A stretch of DNA of 64,000 nt from Lacticaseibacillus suibinensis (GTDB taxonomy: Bacteria > Bacillota > Bacilli > Lactobacillales > Lactobacillaceae), in contig NZ_RHOK01000007.1 of assembly GCF_003946175.1 (NCBI RefSeq), positions 1-64,000 on the forward strand, read 5' to 3'. Numbering within the stretch: position 1 is the first letter of the stretch; every line of letters begins with the position of its first letter. The notes beneath the pieces are model-generated. The model was given only the letters and a program-made list of their open reading frames with translations, had not been told where the DNA came from and did not search any database. Both the position numbers and the translations under genes were made by a program. This document shows, piece by piece, positions 16,867-25,799 of this stretch.

Positions 16867-18876
16867 CTAGTTGTTTGCTGCTTCATCCTTGATGGCGGCC
16901 AATAACATGGTCCGCACTTCAGACACCGACTTGCCTTCTACTTGGGTAGCGGCATTACTCAAATGCCCACCGCCGCCGAGCTTTTCCATCAGCACTTGGA
17001 CATTCACATCGCCCAAACTGCGTGCGGAAATGCCGACTTTACGATCCGAGCGGCGCGTAATGACGAAGCTGGCTTCAATGCCATTAAGCGTCAGCAGCGT
17101 ATCGGCCGCCTGCGCCGCAATGACGGGATCATAGGCTTCATTGTCTTCCCCTGTACATAATGCCATAGCCGGGGTAATCATTTCAATTGTGTCGATAAGA
17201 TGGTTCTTTTGAATGTATGAATCGACGCTTTCCTTCAAAAAGTCCTGCGTCATTTGCGGGTCGGCGCCCAGACTGCGCAGATACGACGCCGCGTCGAAGG
17301 TACGCGTGCCGGTGCGCATCGAGAAGTTCTTGGTGTCGACAGTGATCCCTGCCAGCATCGCGGTGGCTTCCAACTTGCTTAAGGTTGGCATCCCTTTTGG
17401 CTGATATTCGAACATTTCGGTAATCAGCTCACAAGTTGAGGACGCGTAAGGTTCGATGTAAACCAGCATCGGATCTTCCGGAAATTCTTCCCCGCGCCGG
17501 TGATGGTCAATAATCACCGTGCGCGTCGCCAGCCGATCATACAAATCTGGCGCTGCAGTGATGGACCGCTTACTGTGGTCCACCAAAATGAGCAGGGATT
17601 GATCCGTAGCTTCGGCCAGCGCCGCTTCCGGCGTCACAATCGCATTGCCAATATCTGGATCCTTGCCCACTGCGCTCATCAGCCGTTCGACATCGGAATG
17701 CAGGTGTTCAGGGTTAATCACCACGTAACACTCTTTGCCGTTCATTTGAGCAATGCGGCGAATGCCCAGCGCAGCGCCGATGGCATCCATGTCGGGCCGA
17801 TTGTGACCGACCACGAACACTTTATCCGTTTGTTTGAACAATTCCTGCAGCGCTCCAGAAATCATCCGCGCCCGCACCCGCGTCCGTTTTTCCATCGGGT
17901 TGGTCTTACCGCCGTAGAACCGGGCCTGACCATTCTTTTCGCGGACCACGACCTGATCGCCGCCGCGGCCTAACGCCAGATCCAGGTTCGACTGCGACGT
18001 CACCGCTAGTTGAGCCAAATCGGCCTCACCATAGGCAATCCCCACTGACAGCGTCAACGGATAGTTTTGCTTCGAGGTTTCCTCACGGATCTGGTCGAGA
18101 ATTTTGAACTTATCTTTTTCCACGGCTTCCAGCGACCGCACATAAGCAATCAACAGGAACCGGTCAGTGGCCACCCGCTTAACGAACATGCCAAAGTGGC
18201 TGGCCCAGTTGCTCATTTGATTCGTCACATAGGAGTTCAGATTGGTCGTGGCCTGATCATCCAAGGTCTGGGTCACTTCATCGTAGTTATCGAGGAACAC
18301 TTGGCCAATGGCGATGCGCTCGCCTTCCGCCTTCGCTTCAATCTGGGCGTAGCGGGTGACATCCATCAAGTACGCCACGCCGATACTCTTTTGCACGGTC
18401 AATTCAAAATCGTGTCCGCCCCAGTGCACCTCAGCCAGCTCATTGCTGTCTTGGTGTTCACTGATGACCTTCGCCAAATCCGGATCCAACTCCGGCAGCG
18501 ACTCGCCTAAGATATCTGATTCATGGAAGTATTGAAGTAAGTACGGATTCGCCCACTCAATTTTCATCGCCTTGTCGAAAATCAAAATCCCCACCGGCAT
18601 CTTGATCAGAGCCTCTTGCTCCCCGCGCTTAATGCGGTAGGACAAATCCGAAATGTACTTGTTCGTGCTGACGGTAATGCGTTCTAACGCAAAAAAGGTG
18701 GCGACTACCAAGCCCACCAAAAACACGAACAGTAAAATGGCCAGCCAAGGCCGAATGAACGCCGCCACGATCACATCGATCGCCGCCAGTACGGTCATCA
18801 CCATGGCCAAAGTCCGCAGCCGCGAATCCTCCAAAAAGGCCGGCAACGTAATTCTTTCTAGTAATTTTTTCATCAT
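16867..18876 (-). CDS. gdpP: Cyclic-di-AMP phosphodiesterase GdpP
   Basis: This 669-residue membrane enzyme hydrolyses c-di-AMP. Two transmembrane helices lie at about 20-62, followed by a PAS-like domain, a degenerate GGDEF domain, and DHH and DHHA1 domains carrying GHNRPDMDAIG (about 355-366), DHSKRS and DHHRRGEEFPED. C-terminal GGGGHLSNAAT is the DHHA1 signature. The start is a tandem ATG-ATG with only a weak GAAAGCGAG site. It heads the gdpP-rplI block. The rpsR/ssb/rpsF genes usual upstream in relatives are not here, and repeat elements and accessory genes follow instead. Confidence 0.96.
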   Translation of the reverse strand: MMKKLLERITLPAFLEDSRLRTLAMVMTVLAAIDVIVAAFIRPWLAILLFVFLVGLVVATFFALERITVSTNKYISDLSYRIKRGEQEALIKMPVGILIFDKAMKIEWANPYLLQYFHESDILGESLPELDPDLAKVISEHQDSNELAEVHWGGHDFELTVQKSIGVAYLMDVTRYAQIEAKAEGERIAIGQVFLDNYDEVTQTLDDQATTNLNSYVTNQMSNWASHFGMFVKRVATDRFLLIAYVRSLEAVEKDKFKILDQIREETSKQNYPLTLSVGIAYGEADLAQLAVTSQSNLDLALGRGGDQVVVREKNGQARFYGGKTNPMEKRTRVRARMISGALQELFKQTDKVFVVGHNRPDMDAIGAALGIRRIAQMNGKECYVVINPEHLHSDVERLMSAVGKDPDIGNAIVTPEAALAEATDQSLLILVDHSKRSITAAPDLYDRLATRTVIIDHHRRGEEFPEDPMLVYIEPYASSTCELITEMFEYQPKGMPTLSKLEATAMLAGITVDTKNFSMRTGTRTFDAASYLRSLGADPQMTQDFLKESVDSYIQKNHLIDTIEMITPAMALCTGEDNEAYDPVIAAQAADTLLTLNGIEASFVITRRSDRKVGISARSLGDVNVQVLMEKLGGGGHLSNAATQVEGKSVSEVRTMLLAAIKDEAANN

Positions 18877-18937
18877 TTACTCGCTTTCGCCGTACGCTAA
18901 TCGCCATAGATTGCCAGTCTATTCTAACATATTTGAA

Positions 18938-19062
18938 CAGGCTGCGAAGTCGAGCGCATTTAGGGGACTGGCCAGCCTAGCGCCAGGCATTGAAGCCGTC
19001 CTTTGGCTTCGAGGCATAGCGCGTAGCTGGACACGTCCCCGTTGCTCGACTGAGCGCAACTA
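18938..19062 (+). repeat. Palindromic element R3a
   Basis: This copy has outer stem AGTCGAG/CTCGACT, middle GGGAC/GTCCC, inner GAAGCC/GGCTTC, and the conserved ends AGGCTGCGAA and GAGCGCAACTA. It lies upstream of gdpP, between it and the small lipoprotein gene. Confidence 0.8.
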
Positions 19063-19065
19063 AAC

Positions 19066-19192
19066 CAGGCTGCGGAACAGGGCCGCTTTTAGCCGGACAG
19101 ATAGCCTAGCCTGAAGTCTTACCGCCGCTCTTTGGCGGTGAGACTTCAGGCGTAGCTATATGCGCCGGCGTTGGCCCTGTGGAGCGCAACTA
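19066..19192 (+). repeat. Palindromic element R3b
   Basis: This is a tandem second copy with completely different stem sequences: ACAGGGCC/GGCCCTGT, CCGG/CCGG, CCTGAAGTCT/AGACTTCAGG and CCGCC/GGCGG. It retains TAGCCTAGC, GCGTAGCTA and GAGCGCAACTA. Confidence 0.85.
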
Positions 19193-19258
19193 TAGGCTGC
19201 GAAGGTCGGTGCCCTTAGCGTGAGGAGTAGCCTAGCTTTGGGCATTGAAGTCGCGCGC
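19193..19258 (+). repeat. Palindromic element R3c, left half only
   Basis: This truncated copy contains AGGCTGCGAAGG, TTAGC, GAGTAGCCTAGC and ATTGAAG, and then stops at the end of the converging lipoprotein gene (stop at 19262). The right arm is missing. Confidence 0.7.
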
Positions 19259-19261
19259 CTT

Positions 19262-19741
19262 TTACTTCACCTCATGATACCCATCAGCCTTCAGCGTCTG
19301 CGTCACATTCGCCAGCCCGATATGATCCGTTTTCCCAGCCAGCACTTGATCATCCAACTTCGCCAGCTTAGCGAAGTTCACTTTGGCAGTGTCAACGGTA
19401 ATCACCTCGTGCACGATGTTTTGCTGGCGCGAAACTGTGGCTTTCACCCCGCGTAGCTTGGCATGCGCCTTGGCGTTTTGTTGCATAATGCGCCAGCCGT
19501 CATCGAGCGTTGAAGCGTTTTTGGTGCCCATGGTTTTCACCAAGTCAATGTCCAGCTTGGTCACTTGCTTATCCACTACATCGGCATTGCCTTTGGTGTA
19601 AAAAATCATGGTGGTTTGCTCTTCGCCATCGTCTTTGGTGAAAGTGGTGCGCCGCGTGGTGGCTTGACAGCCAGCGAGCACCAGCGTCAGAAGCGTCGCC
19701 GACAGCAGCCAGCGGAGCAGCTTAGCGGCTGGTTTCTTCAT
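19262..19741 (-). CDS. Small lipoprotein, YehR/DUF1307-like
   Basis: This 159-residue secreted lipoprotein has a hydrophobic signal ending in lipobox LAGC (Cys25), then a beta-rich domain with TMIFYTKGNADVV and a C-terminal KADGY motif. It is a diverged paralog of the protein at 21607-22077. The ATG at 19741 is chosen over a GTG at 19753 because it starts directly at the MKK signal. It overlaps niaR by 20 bases, so the two are probably coexpressed. The function of this family is not established. Confidence 0.8.
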   Translation of the reverse strand: MKKPAAKLLRWLLSATLLTLVLAGCQATTRRTTFTKDDGEEQTTMIFYTKGNADVVDKQVTKLDIDLVKTMGTKNASTLDDGWRIMQQNAKAHAKLRGVKATVSRQQNIVHEVITVDTAKVNFAKLAKLDDQVLAGKTDHIGLANVTQTLKADGYHEVK

Positions 19742-20243
19742 ATAAATAACCACTTTCGCGCAAGGCCTGCTTAATCGCCGTCAGCTGGGCCGGGGTGTCA
19801 TAGGCAATCGTATGCAAATGCACACCGCCAGTCAGCTCTGACAGCATTTTGCCATGGCCTTCTTGCATCCGGGCCAAAAACAAGTTGATATCGGTTTGCG
19901 TGTGAATCTGCAATTCACCGCGCAGCTGGCCGTACAACGGATGGTCAACCATCACATCAAGCACGGCCCCGCCATTATCGATCACCCGCGCCAGTTCATC
20001 CCCCGCTTGCTGCGGCGTGTGGCGGCAGACGATGATGGCGGTGTGGGCGTCTTCAGTCGTGTACATGTAGCCCCGCGGCGTGGCCACGATTTGCTCGCCA
20101 CGAGCGCGCATCAACGCCACGTCGCCCACAATGGTCTGGCGGCTAACTCCGAAGCGTTTGCCAAAAGCGGTGGCGCTGATTGGCGCGGCGCCGTCTTGAA
20201 GCGCCATGCGAATCTGCGCTTGTCGTTCTGCACTAGTTATCAT
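19722..20243 (-). CDS. niaR: Niacin-responsive transcriptional repressor, 3H domain
   Basis: This 173-residue regulator has an N-terminal DeoR-like winged helix (ISATAFGKRFGVSRQTIVGDV) and a C-terminal 3H domain. The histidines expected for metal/nicotinate binding are visible in DHPLYG and GGVHLHT. The family represses NAD-salvage and niacin-uptake genes when nicotinate is plentiful. Start at ATG with AGGAGG upstream. TGTCTTTACA just upstream (near 20256-20265) resembles half of a NiaR-type palindrome and may be used for autoregulation. No niacin transporter gene is adjacent. Confidence 0.88.
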   Translation of the reverse strand: MITSAERQAQIRMALQDGAAPISATAFGKRFGVSRQTIVGDVALMRARGEQIVATPRGYMYTTEDAHTAIIVCRHTPQQAGDELARVIDNGGAVLDVMVDHPLYGQLRGELQIHTQTDINLFLARMQEGHGKMLSELTGGVHLHTIAYDTPAQLTAIKQALRESGYLYEETSR

Positions 20244-20372
20244 CGATCTTCCTCCTGTCTTTACACAGCTTACCGCCTTTTGCCGCTCGACAAAAGACTT
20301 AACTGAGACTTAACCACCGCGCGGGCCGTAACATGATAATCTAACGATGAGAAACTGAAGGAGGCGACGTCG

Positions 20373-20723
20373 ATGTTCAAAAAGTTGGTGATCACCCTCG
20401 GGCTGCTGCTAGCTGCTGGTTTATTTGGTTTTACCTTGTGGCTGTGGCCTGATTATGTCGCCCGCACCACCACTTTGAAAACATTGAACGCCGAGAACGT
20501 CACCCTGACGGATTACACCGATGTGGAAACCGCTCGCCAGTTGGAAGCAGACAACTACCGAGTCGTGCTAGATAGTGACAATCAAGGCAGCAAAGGCGTC
20601 GCGGCCTACGCCATGAAAATCAACGGCGTGGAATACTGGGTGGAACTGAAGCGCGAAGGAAATTGGTTTCCACGTGAAACATTAAAGCGTATCAGCGTCT
20701 TTCAACCAGATGGCTCGAATTGA
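20373..20723 (+). CDS. Small membrane-anchored hypothetical protein
   Basis: This 116-residue protein has one N-terminal hydrophobic helix (about residues 4-27, uncleaved anchor or signal) and a small extracytoplasmic domain with a KINGVEYWVELKREGNWF beta segment. GAAGGAGG precedes the ATG. Function unknown. It could be a DUF1093-like (YxeA) secreted protein, but I am not sure. It contains a parS-like sequence in its coding region at 20666-20681. Confidence 0.75.
   Translation: MFKKLVITLGLLLAAGLFGFTLWLWPDYVARTTTLKTLNAENVTLTDYTDVETARQLEADNYRVVLDSDNQGSKGVAAYAMKINGVEYWVELKREGNWFPRETLKRISVFQPDGSN
20666..20681. promoter_or_regulatory. Degenerate parS-like site
   Basis: GTTTCCACGTGAAACA matches the ParB-binding consensus TGTTNCACGTGAAACA at 14 of 16 positions, with a perfect right half and central CACGTG. 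The mismatches are the first two bases. In B. subtilis and relatives, parS sites often fall inside genes near oriC. Confidence 0.4.
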
Positions 20724-20793
20724 CGATTTCGGCCGCGTTTTCACTCAAAAAATGATAAACTTACGCTGAATATATTTTATAGGAGGCGCACTC

Positions 20794-21564
20794 TTGAGTG
20801 ACTCAGCTTTAGCGCACCTGATTGAATTACCTGGCACCATTAACCTGCGCGATATTGGCGGCTATCACACCCGCGACGGCCACACCATTCGCAAGCACAA
20901 ACTGTACCGCTCCGGCCTGATTACTTACATGCCAGAAGCCGTTCAGCAGCATCTGATTGAAATCGGGTTGAACACCGACATCGACCTGCGCCAGCCCGCC
21001 GACCGCAGCAAGGCGCCAGATGTCGAGCTGCCAGGCGTGGCTTATCACAACTTGTCGCTTTACCCCTTTGCAGATCATCCCCACTTCATGATGAAGTTTC
21101 GGCTCGCATCCAAAGCGGCTCACTTCACCCTCGCCCGCGATTCCTACCGCTACATGGCCACGGACCCGCGCACCGCGAAGATGCTACGCAAGGTAATCCA
21201 GCTCCTGGTGCAAAACGAAACCGGCGCAACCTTGTTTCACTGTTTTGCTGGCAAAGACCGCACCGGCGTGGTAGCCATGCTAATTGAAGGCCTGCTCGAT
21301 GTGCCGGAAAAAGTCGCCCATCAAGATTACATCGTCACCAACGATATTTTGATGGACCGCTTCACCGGTGATCAAGCCGCCGCCGATTTGCCCATGACCA
21401 ACCGTATGGTGATGGGCATGAATTCCCAACCGGCCGATGACAGCTACTTCGAAGCCGTGCAAACTGTGGTCAAACAATATGGCGGCTGGCCGGCGTATGC
21501 TAAGGAACATCTGGATTTAACTGACAGTGACATCAAAGATTTGAAGCGTCTTTATTTGGAATAG
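20794..21564 (+). CDS. Tyrosine-protein phosphatase, LipA/Y_phosphatase3 type
   Basis: This 256-residue phosphatase has the N-terminal NLRDIGGY motif and the P-loop HCFAGKDRTG, with catalytic Cys150 and Arg156. The extra Lys-Asp in the loop (C-x-x-G-K-D-R) is typical of the bacterial PTP/lipid phosphatase group. It is translated from a TTG, with AGGAGG seven bases upstream. The likely role is phosphotyrosine or phosphoinositide-like dephosphorylation. Substrates in lactobacilli are not known. Confidence 0.9.
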   Translation: MSDSALAHLIELPGTINLRDIGGYHTRDGHTIRKHKLYRSGLITYMPEAVQQHLIEIGLNTDIDLRQPADRSKAPDVELPGVAYHNLSLYPFADHPHFMMKFRLASKAAHFTLARDSYRYMATDPRTAKMLRKVIQLLVQNETGATLFHCFAGKDRTGVVAMLIEGLLDVPEKVAHQDYIVTNDILMDRFTGDQAAADLPMTNRMVMGMNSQPADDSYFEAVQTVVKQYGGWPAYAKEHLDLTDSDIKDLKRLYLE

Positions 21565-21566
21565 CA

Positions 21567-21604
21567 AAATGGGTAGGCAATCCGCGGATTGCCTACCCAT
21601 TTTT
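21567..21604. terminator. Bidirectional terminator
   Basis: A perfect stem (AAAATGGGTAGGCAATCC and its complement) with a two-base loop has T-runs both ways. It lies between the convergent phosphatase and lipoprotein genes. Confidence 0.92.
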
Positions 21605-21606
21605 AA

Positions 21607-22077
21607 TTACTTTTCTTCGTAGCCAGCGGCCTTCAGTACGCCGACCGATTGCTTCAAGCTAACGCTATCCGCCGTCCCAGTCCCGGCGCCTTCAGCGGCT
21701 TTCAGCTTTTTCATGTTGACCTTAGTGTAATCAATCGTGATTTTTTGCGTGGCCTTGTCGCCATCGCGCTTCACTTCCGTCGTCACGCCAGCCAAGCCCT
21801 TGTATGGCTTCACCGCGGCCTTCATTTTGGCATAAGCAGCGTTGGTTTGCTTCTTACTCTTACTACCCATTAACTTGGAAAGCGTCACTTCGCTGAGCGC
21901 TTCTTGCTTCACAACCTTGTCGGAATTGCGCTTGGTGTAATACGTAATGGTGGTTTTATCCCCAGCGATTTGCGTATTCACCAACGTGGTCTTCTGCAAA
22001 AACAGCGAGCACGCGGCCAGCGTGGTCACCGCCAGCACCGCCAAAACCGCGAGTAATGATTTGAGTGTTTTCTTCAT
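21607..22077 (-). CDS. Small lipoprotein, YehR/DUF1307-like
   Basis: This 156-residue lipoprotein has signal and lipobox LAAC (Cys23). The mature part is rich in Lys and Thr and contains TTITYYTKRNSDKVVKQEAL and a C-terminal LKAAGYEEK. The core pattern (YTK-N-D-VVKQE, TVDY-KVN-KL, LKA-GY) is shared with the lipoprotein at 19262-19741, so the pair arose by duplication. GAAGGAG precedes the ATG. Function unknown. Confidence 0.85.
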   Translation of the reverse strand: MKKTLKSLLAVLAVLAVTTLAACSLFLQKTTLVNTQIAGDKTTITYYTKRNSDKVVKQEALSEVTLSKLMGSKSKKQTNAAYAKMKAAVKPYKGLAGVTTEVKRDGDKATQKITIDYTKVNMKKLKAAEGAGTGTADSVSLKQSVGVLKAAGYEEK

Positions 22078-22174
22078 ACAATTCTCCTTCGTTAACGGTT
22101 AGTCACCTTTCACCTGGCCAAAATGGCAAAGCGAATTGTGTTTATCATAATATTTTAATCTTACGAAAGCAACA

Positions 22175-22349
22175 CCAGGCTGTGAAGCCGGGCGTACTTA
22201 GCCCGACAGGTAACCTTTCTCTCGCATGTCAGTATGTACGTGCTTTGCACAACAGACTGATCAAACTTGCGACATTGCCGCCAGGTTTTGGCGGCGAGGT
22301 CACAAGCGTAGTTAGCTGCTCGGCCGTTGCCCAGCGCAACGCAACACCA
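22175..22349 (+). repeat. Palindromic element R4, with 40-bp insertion
   Basis: The stems GGGC/GCCC, CGG/CCG and inner GCCGCC/GGCGGC remain, and the left arm is interrupted at about 22213-22252 by the 40-bp segment also found in R2a (shared CCTTTCT, CGCATGTCAG, GTACG). A second, very short fragment (CCAGCCTGTGG) follows at 22347-22357. It lies between two divergent genes. Confidence 0.75.
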
Positions 22350-22455
22350 GCCTGTGGCGCTGGCACCCGGCCCGTTGTGAAACCGCTTTATTTTTCCGGG
22401 CATTCGTGAAATAATGATCATGTGTTAAATCCAATTTCCCAAAGGAGTGTTCAGA

Positions 22456-23577
22456 TTGAAGATCAAAGCAGCTGTTGTTGAGAAGCAAAACGCCGATTTT
22501 GTGATTAAAGATGATATTGAATTAGCGGAAATGGGACCAGATGACATTCAAGTGCACATGGTGGCCAGTGGGATTTGCCACTCAGACGAAGCCCTGCGCA
22601 TCGGCGACGCAGTGATTGACTATCCCATCGTGCTCGGCCATGAAGGCTCTGGGATTGTCGAAAAAGTCGGCCCGGAAGTCACCCAATTCAAGCCGGGTGA
22701 TCATGTGGTGCTTAGCTTTTATGCCTGCGGCAACTGTAAGAGCTGCCTAAAGGGCATTCCGACGCAATGTGAAAACTACGCGCATAACAACCTGTCTGGC
22801 ATTCGCCCCGACGGCTCCAGCCACTTCACCGAAGATGGTCACCATGTTGCCGACATGTTCGACCAAAGCTCCTTCACCACCACCACCGTTGTACGCGAAC
22901 GCAACGCCGTGAAAGTCGACAAGGACCTTGACTTGCGCAAGCTGGGGCCGCTGGGCTGCGGCTATGTCACCGGCTCCGGCACCGTTTTGAACACCCTGAA
23001 GCCAAAACCTGGCGACACGATTGCGGTCTTTGGCACTGGCGCGGTTGGCCTGGCTGCCATGATGGCAGGCCGGATTTCCGGCTGCACCAAGGTCATCGGC
23101 ATCGACATCGTGGACTCGCGGCTGGAATTGGCCAAGGAACTGGGCGCAACCGATGTGATCAACTCCAAAGGCATCGACGTGGTCAAAGCCGTGCAAGACT
23201 TGACCGGCGGCTACGGCGTTGACTGGGCCGTTGATACCACTGGTGTCACCAAGGTCATGGAAGACTCCATCAAAGTCTTAGCCCAAGGCGGCACCACGGC
23301 GACGATTGCGGTCACGCCAAATCACATTGACGTCGACACTTGGAACGACCTGTGCGTCAACGACAAGAAGATTGTCGGCGTCAACATGGGGGACTCCATT
23401 CCGCAAGTCGACATCCCCCGCTTGATTGACTTCTACAAGATGGGCGTCTTCGACTTCGATAAAACCGAAAAGTTCTACAAGTTCAATCAGATTAACGAAG
23501 CTAACGCCGACTCCCGCTCTGGGAAAACCATCAAGCCAGTGCTGGTGATTGACGAAGATTACAAGCCAGGCGAATAA
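22456..23577 (+). CDS. Zinc-dependent alcohol dehydrogenase
   Basis: This 373-residue medium-chain dehydrogenase resembles aryl/benzyl-alcohol dehydrogenases. The catalytic zinc ligands lie in GICHSDE and GHEGSG. The structural zinc site is the four-cysteine cluster in CGNCKSCLKGIPTQC, and the NAD-binding fold has GTGAVGLAA followed by Asp in VIGIDIV. Start at TTG 22456, eight bases after AAAGGAG. An earlier in-frame GTG overlaps that site. It is monocistronic with a strong terminator. Substrate inferred as a primary or aromatic alcohol/aldehyde. Confidence 0.92.
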   Translation: MKIKAAVVEKQNADFVIKDDIELAEMGPDDIQVHMVASGICHSDEALRIGDAVIDYPIVLGHEGSGIVEKVGPEVTQFKPGDHVVLSFYACGNCKSCLKGIPTQCENYAHNNLSGIRPDGSSHFTEDGHHVADMFDQSSFTTTTVVRERNAVKVDKDLDLRKLGPLGCGYVTGSGTVLNTLKPKPGDTIAVFGTGAVGLAAMMAGRISGCTKVIGIDIVDSRLELAKELGATDVINSKGIDVVKAVQDLTGGYGVDWAVDTTGVTKVMEDSIKVLAQGGTTATIAVTPNHIDVDTWNDLCVNDKKIVGVNMGDSIPQVDIPRLIDFYKMGVFDFDKTEKFYKFNQINEANADSRSGKTIKPVLVIDEDYKPGE

Positions 23578-23593
23578 ACCCCTAAGCCAAAAG

Positions 23594-23633
23594 AAACTGC
23601 CAGTCCTGTTTGATACAGGACTGGCAGTTTTTT
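23594..23633. terminator. Terminator after the alcohol dehydrogenase, shared with araD
   Basis: A perfect 13-bp stem (AACTGCCAGTCCTG and complement) is followed by six T on the plus strand. It lies between convergent genes. Confidence 0.92.
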
Positions 23634-23646
23634 GCTGCTGAAGCCT

Positions 23647-24342
23647 TTATTTTTGCCCGTAATAGGCGTGCTTGCCATGCTTGCGGTAATAATGCTTATC
23701 CAGCAGATACTGCGGTACATGATGATCAGTTGAACTTAAAGTCATGGCTTGATAATCAATCTGGCTGACCACTTCAAGCACCTTGGCGTTATAAACCGCC
23801 TTAGCCGGCGTTGCCCCCCATGTGAAGGGCCCGTGCTGGCTAACCAGCACCGCTGGCACCGCGTCATGATCCAAATGGCGCTCCTGGAAGGTTTTCACAA
23901 TCACGTTGCCGGTTTCCTCTTCGTAAGCCCGTTCGATCTGGGCCTGCGACAGCGGATCCGACACTGGGACATCCCCGTAGAAGGTGTCGGCAGCAGTGGT
24001 GTTGAGCGCCGGAACATCGAGATTAGCACTGGCAAACGTCACCGCGTAAGGTGAGTGCGTGTGCACAATCCCACCGATATCTTTGAACTGGTTGTATAAG
24101 ACGACATGCGTGGGAGTATCACTGGATGGACGCAAATCACCTTCCACCACTTCCCCTTTCAGGTTCACCACCACCATATCGCTGGGCTTTAGGGTCTCAT
24201 AAGCCACCCCTGACGGCTTAATCACAAACAAACCCGCCTCCCGATCAATGCCGGAAACATTCCCCCAAGTAAAAGTCACCAGATTCAGCTTGGGCAGCTG
24301 CATATTCGCCTCATAGACTTCTTCTTTCAGCTTTTCTAACAT
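23647..24342 (-). CDS. araD: L-ribulose-5-phosphate 4-epimerase
   Basis: This 231-residue class II aldolase-fold enzyme converts L-ribulose-5-phosphate to D-xylulose-5-phosphate, the last step of arabinose entry into the pentose phosphate pathway. Zinc ligands lie in VHTHSPYA and in the C-terminal SQHGPFTWG. AADTFYGDVP and the TWGNVSG phosphate loop are diagnostic of AraD. It is the last gene of araBAD and starts nine bases after araA ends. Confidence 0.96.
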   Translation of the reverse strand: MLEKLKEEVYEANMQLPKLNLVTFTWGNVSGIDREAGLFVIKPSGVAYETLKPSDMVVVNLKGEVVEGDLRPSSDTPTHVVLYNQFKDIGGIVHTHSPYAVTFASANLDVPALNTTAADTFYGDVPVSDPLSQAQIERAYEEETGNVIVKTFQERHLDHDAVPAVLVSQHGPFTWGATPAKAVYNAKVLEVVSQIDYQAMTLSSTDHHVPQYLLDKHYYRKHGKHAYYGQK

Positions 24343-24351
24343 GCTAGCCTC

Positions 24352-25776
24352 CTACTGAATCACAACAGCTTGAACATCGAACATCGTCGCCAGCGCCTGA
24401 ATTTGATCCATAGTCAGGTTGAACGACAAAACCGTATGGTGACCGCCACCATTTTGAATCCAGGCGGTGGCCCCTTTTTCTAACCCAACGGTCGGGGTCC
24501 AAAGCTGGCTGGCCACCGGCAAGTGGGGCAACGCCTTTTCGGCCTGCTTGGCATGAACGGGGTAGCCAATCAACTTGAAGCCATCGCGAAAATCAGCCAA
24601 GGTCACATCAATGGCCGCTCCGGCACTGCCATTGAAGACCAGACGAGCCGGATCGGCCTTGCCCCCAATATCCAAGGGATGGACTTCGATGCGCGGCTGA
24701 TCAGACGCGATAGAAGGATCAACTTCCAGCATATGCGACCCCAAAATTGCCTCGTGCCCTGGTCGCAAATCCAAGGTGTAATCTTCCATGAAGGAAGTTT
24801 TTTGATTATGCGCCATGACCTTCAGCACATGGCTGAGCGCAGAAGTCTTCCAATCCCCTTCGGCCCCAAAGCCGTAACCTTCCGCCATCAGCAGCTGTGC
24901 CGCCAATCCTGGTAGCTGCTCCAACCCATGGAGATCCTCGAAATTAGTGGTAAAGCAGTTGTAGCCACGGTCGTCTAAGAACTGCTTGATGCCAAGATAT
25001 TCACGCAATTGATAGCGGACAGCATGATCATACGCCGCTGGCGCGCGGTCTCCGCGCACGACCTGGTACTTCGCAATTAACTTCGCATAAGCGTCATCAA
25101 TGTCATTTTCTGTCACCGCATCGATGACCTCAACCACATCATGCAAGGCATAATAATCAACAGTCCAGCCAAACTTAATCTGGGCCTCGACGCGATCGCC
25201 ATCGGTCACCGCCACATTGCGCATGTTATCGCCGAAACGCGCCACTTTGGTCTGAAAACTTTCAGCATAAGCCACGGCCACATCCTGCCAAGCCGCAATC
25301 TCCGCCTTCACTTTCGGCGTATCCCAATGGCCGTACACGATTTTGTTGTGAAGCCCCAGCCGCGCATTGATGTAGCCATACTCACGATCCCCATGGGCGC
25401 TTTGATTCAGATTCATATAATCAAAATCGATGGTTTCGTAGGGAATATCTTGGCGGAACTGCGTCGCGAGGTGGAGCAGCGGCTTTTGCAACAGTTTGGT
25501 CCCGCGAATCCAATTCTTAGCTGGTGAAAACGTGTGCATCCAGGTGATGACGCCGGCCACTTGATCGCGATAGTTGGCTTCTTTCATAAAGGCCGTAATC
25601 CCGTCGGCGGTAGTGAGCACGCCTTTGAATACGACTGGATAAGGCAAGGTGCCACTTGCGTTTAATTGCGCCGCAATCACCTGGCTGTCTGCTTCCACCT
25701 GTTTCAGGGTTTCTTCGCCATATAACGCTTGGCTCCCCACGGCAAACCAAAACTCATAGTCCTGTGCTAATTTCAT
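24352..25776 (-). CDS. araA: L-arabinose isomerase
   Basis: This 474-residue manganese-dependent isomerase converts L-arabinose to L-ribulose. It begins with the typical [18 protein letters not shown], and the metal-site region contains [18 protein letters not shown] and the C-terminal GGGHHTVLS. The ATG at 25776 is supported by GGAGG. An upstream in-frame start would overlap the Shine-Dalgarno. Middle gene of araBAD. Confidence 0.97.
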   Translation of the reverse strand: MKLAQDYEFWFAVGSQALYGEETLKQVEADSQVIAAQLNASGTLPYPVVFKGVLTTADGITAFMKEANYRDQVAGVITWMHTFSPAKNWIRGTKLLQKPLLHLATQFRQDIPYETIDFDYMNLNQSAHGDREYGYINARLGLHNKIVYGHWDTPKVKAEIAAWQDVAVAYAESFQTKVARFGDNMRNVAVTDGDRVEAQIKFGWTVDYYALHDVVEVIDAVTENDIDDAYAKLIAKYQVVRGDRAPAAYDHAVRYQLREYLGIKQFLDDRGYNCFTTNFEDLHGLEQLPGLAAQLLMAEGYGFGAEGDWKTSALSHVLKVMAHNQKTSFMEDYTLDLRPGHEAILGSHMLEVDPSIASDQPRIEVHPLDIGGKADPARLVFNGSAGAAIDVTLADFRDGFKLIGYPVHAKQAEKALPHLPVASQLWTPTVGLEKGATAWIQNGGGHHTVLSFNLTMDQIQALATMFDVQAVVIQ

Positions 25777-25799
25777 GTCATATCCTCCATTCAATCGGT

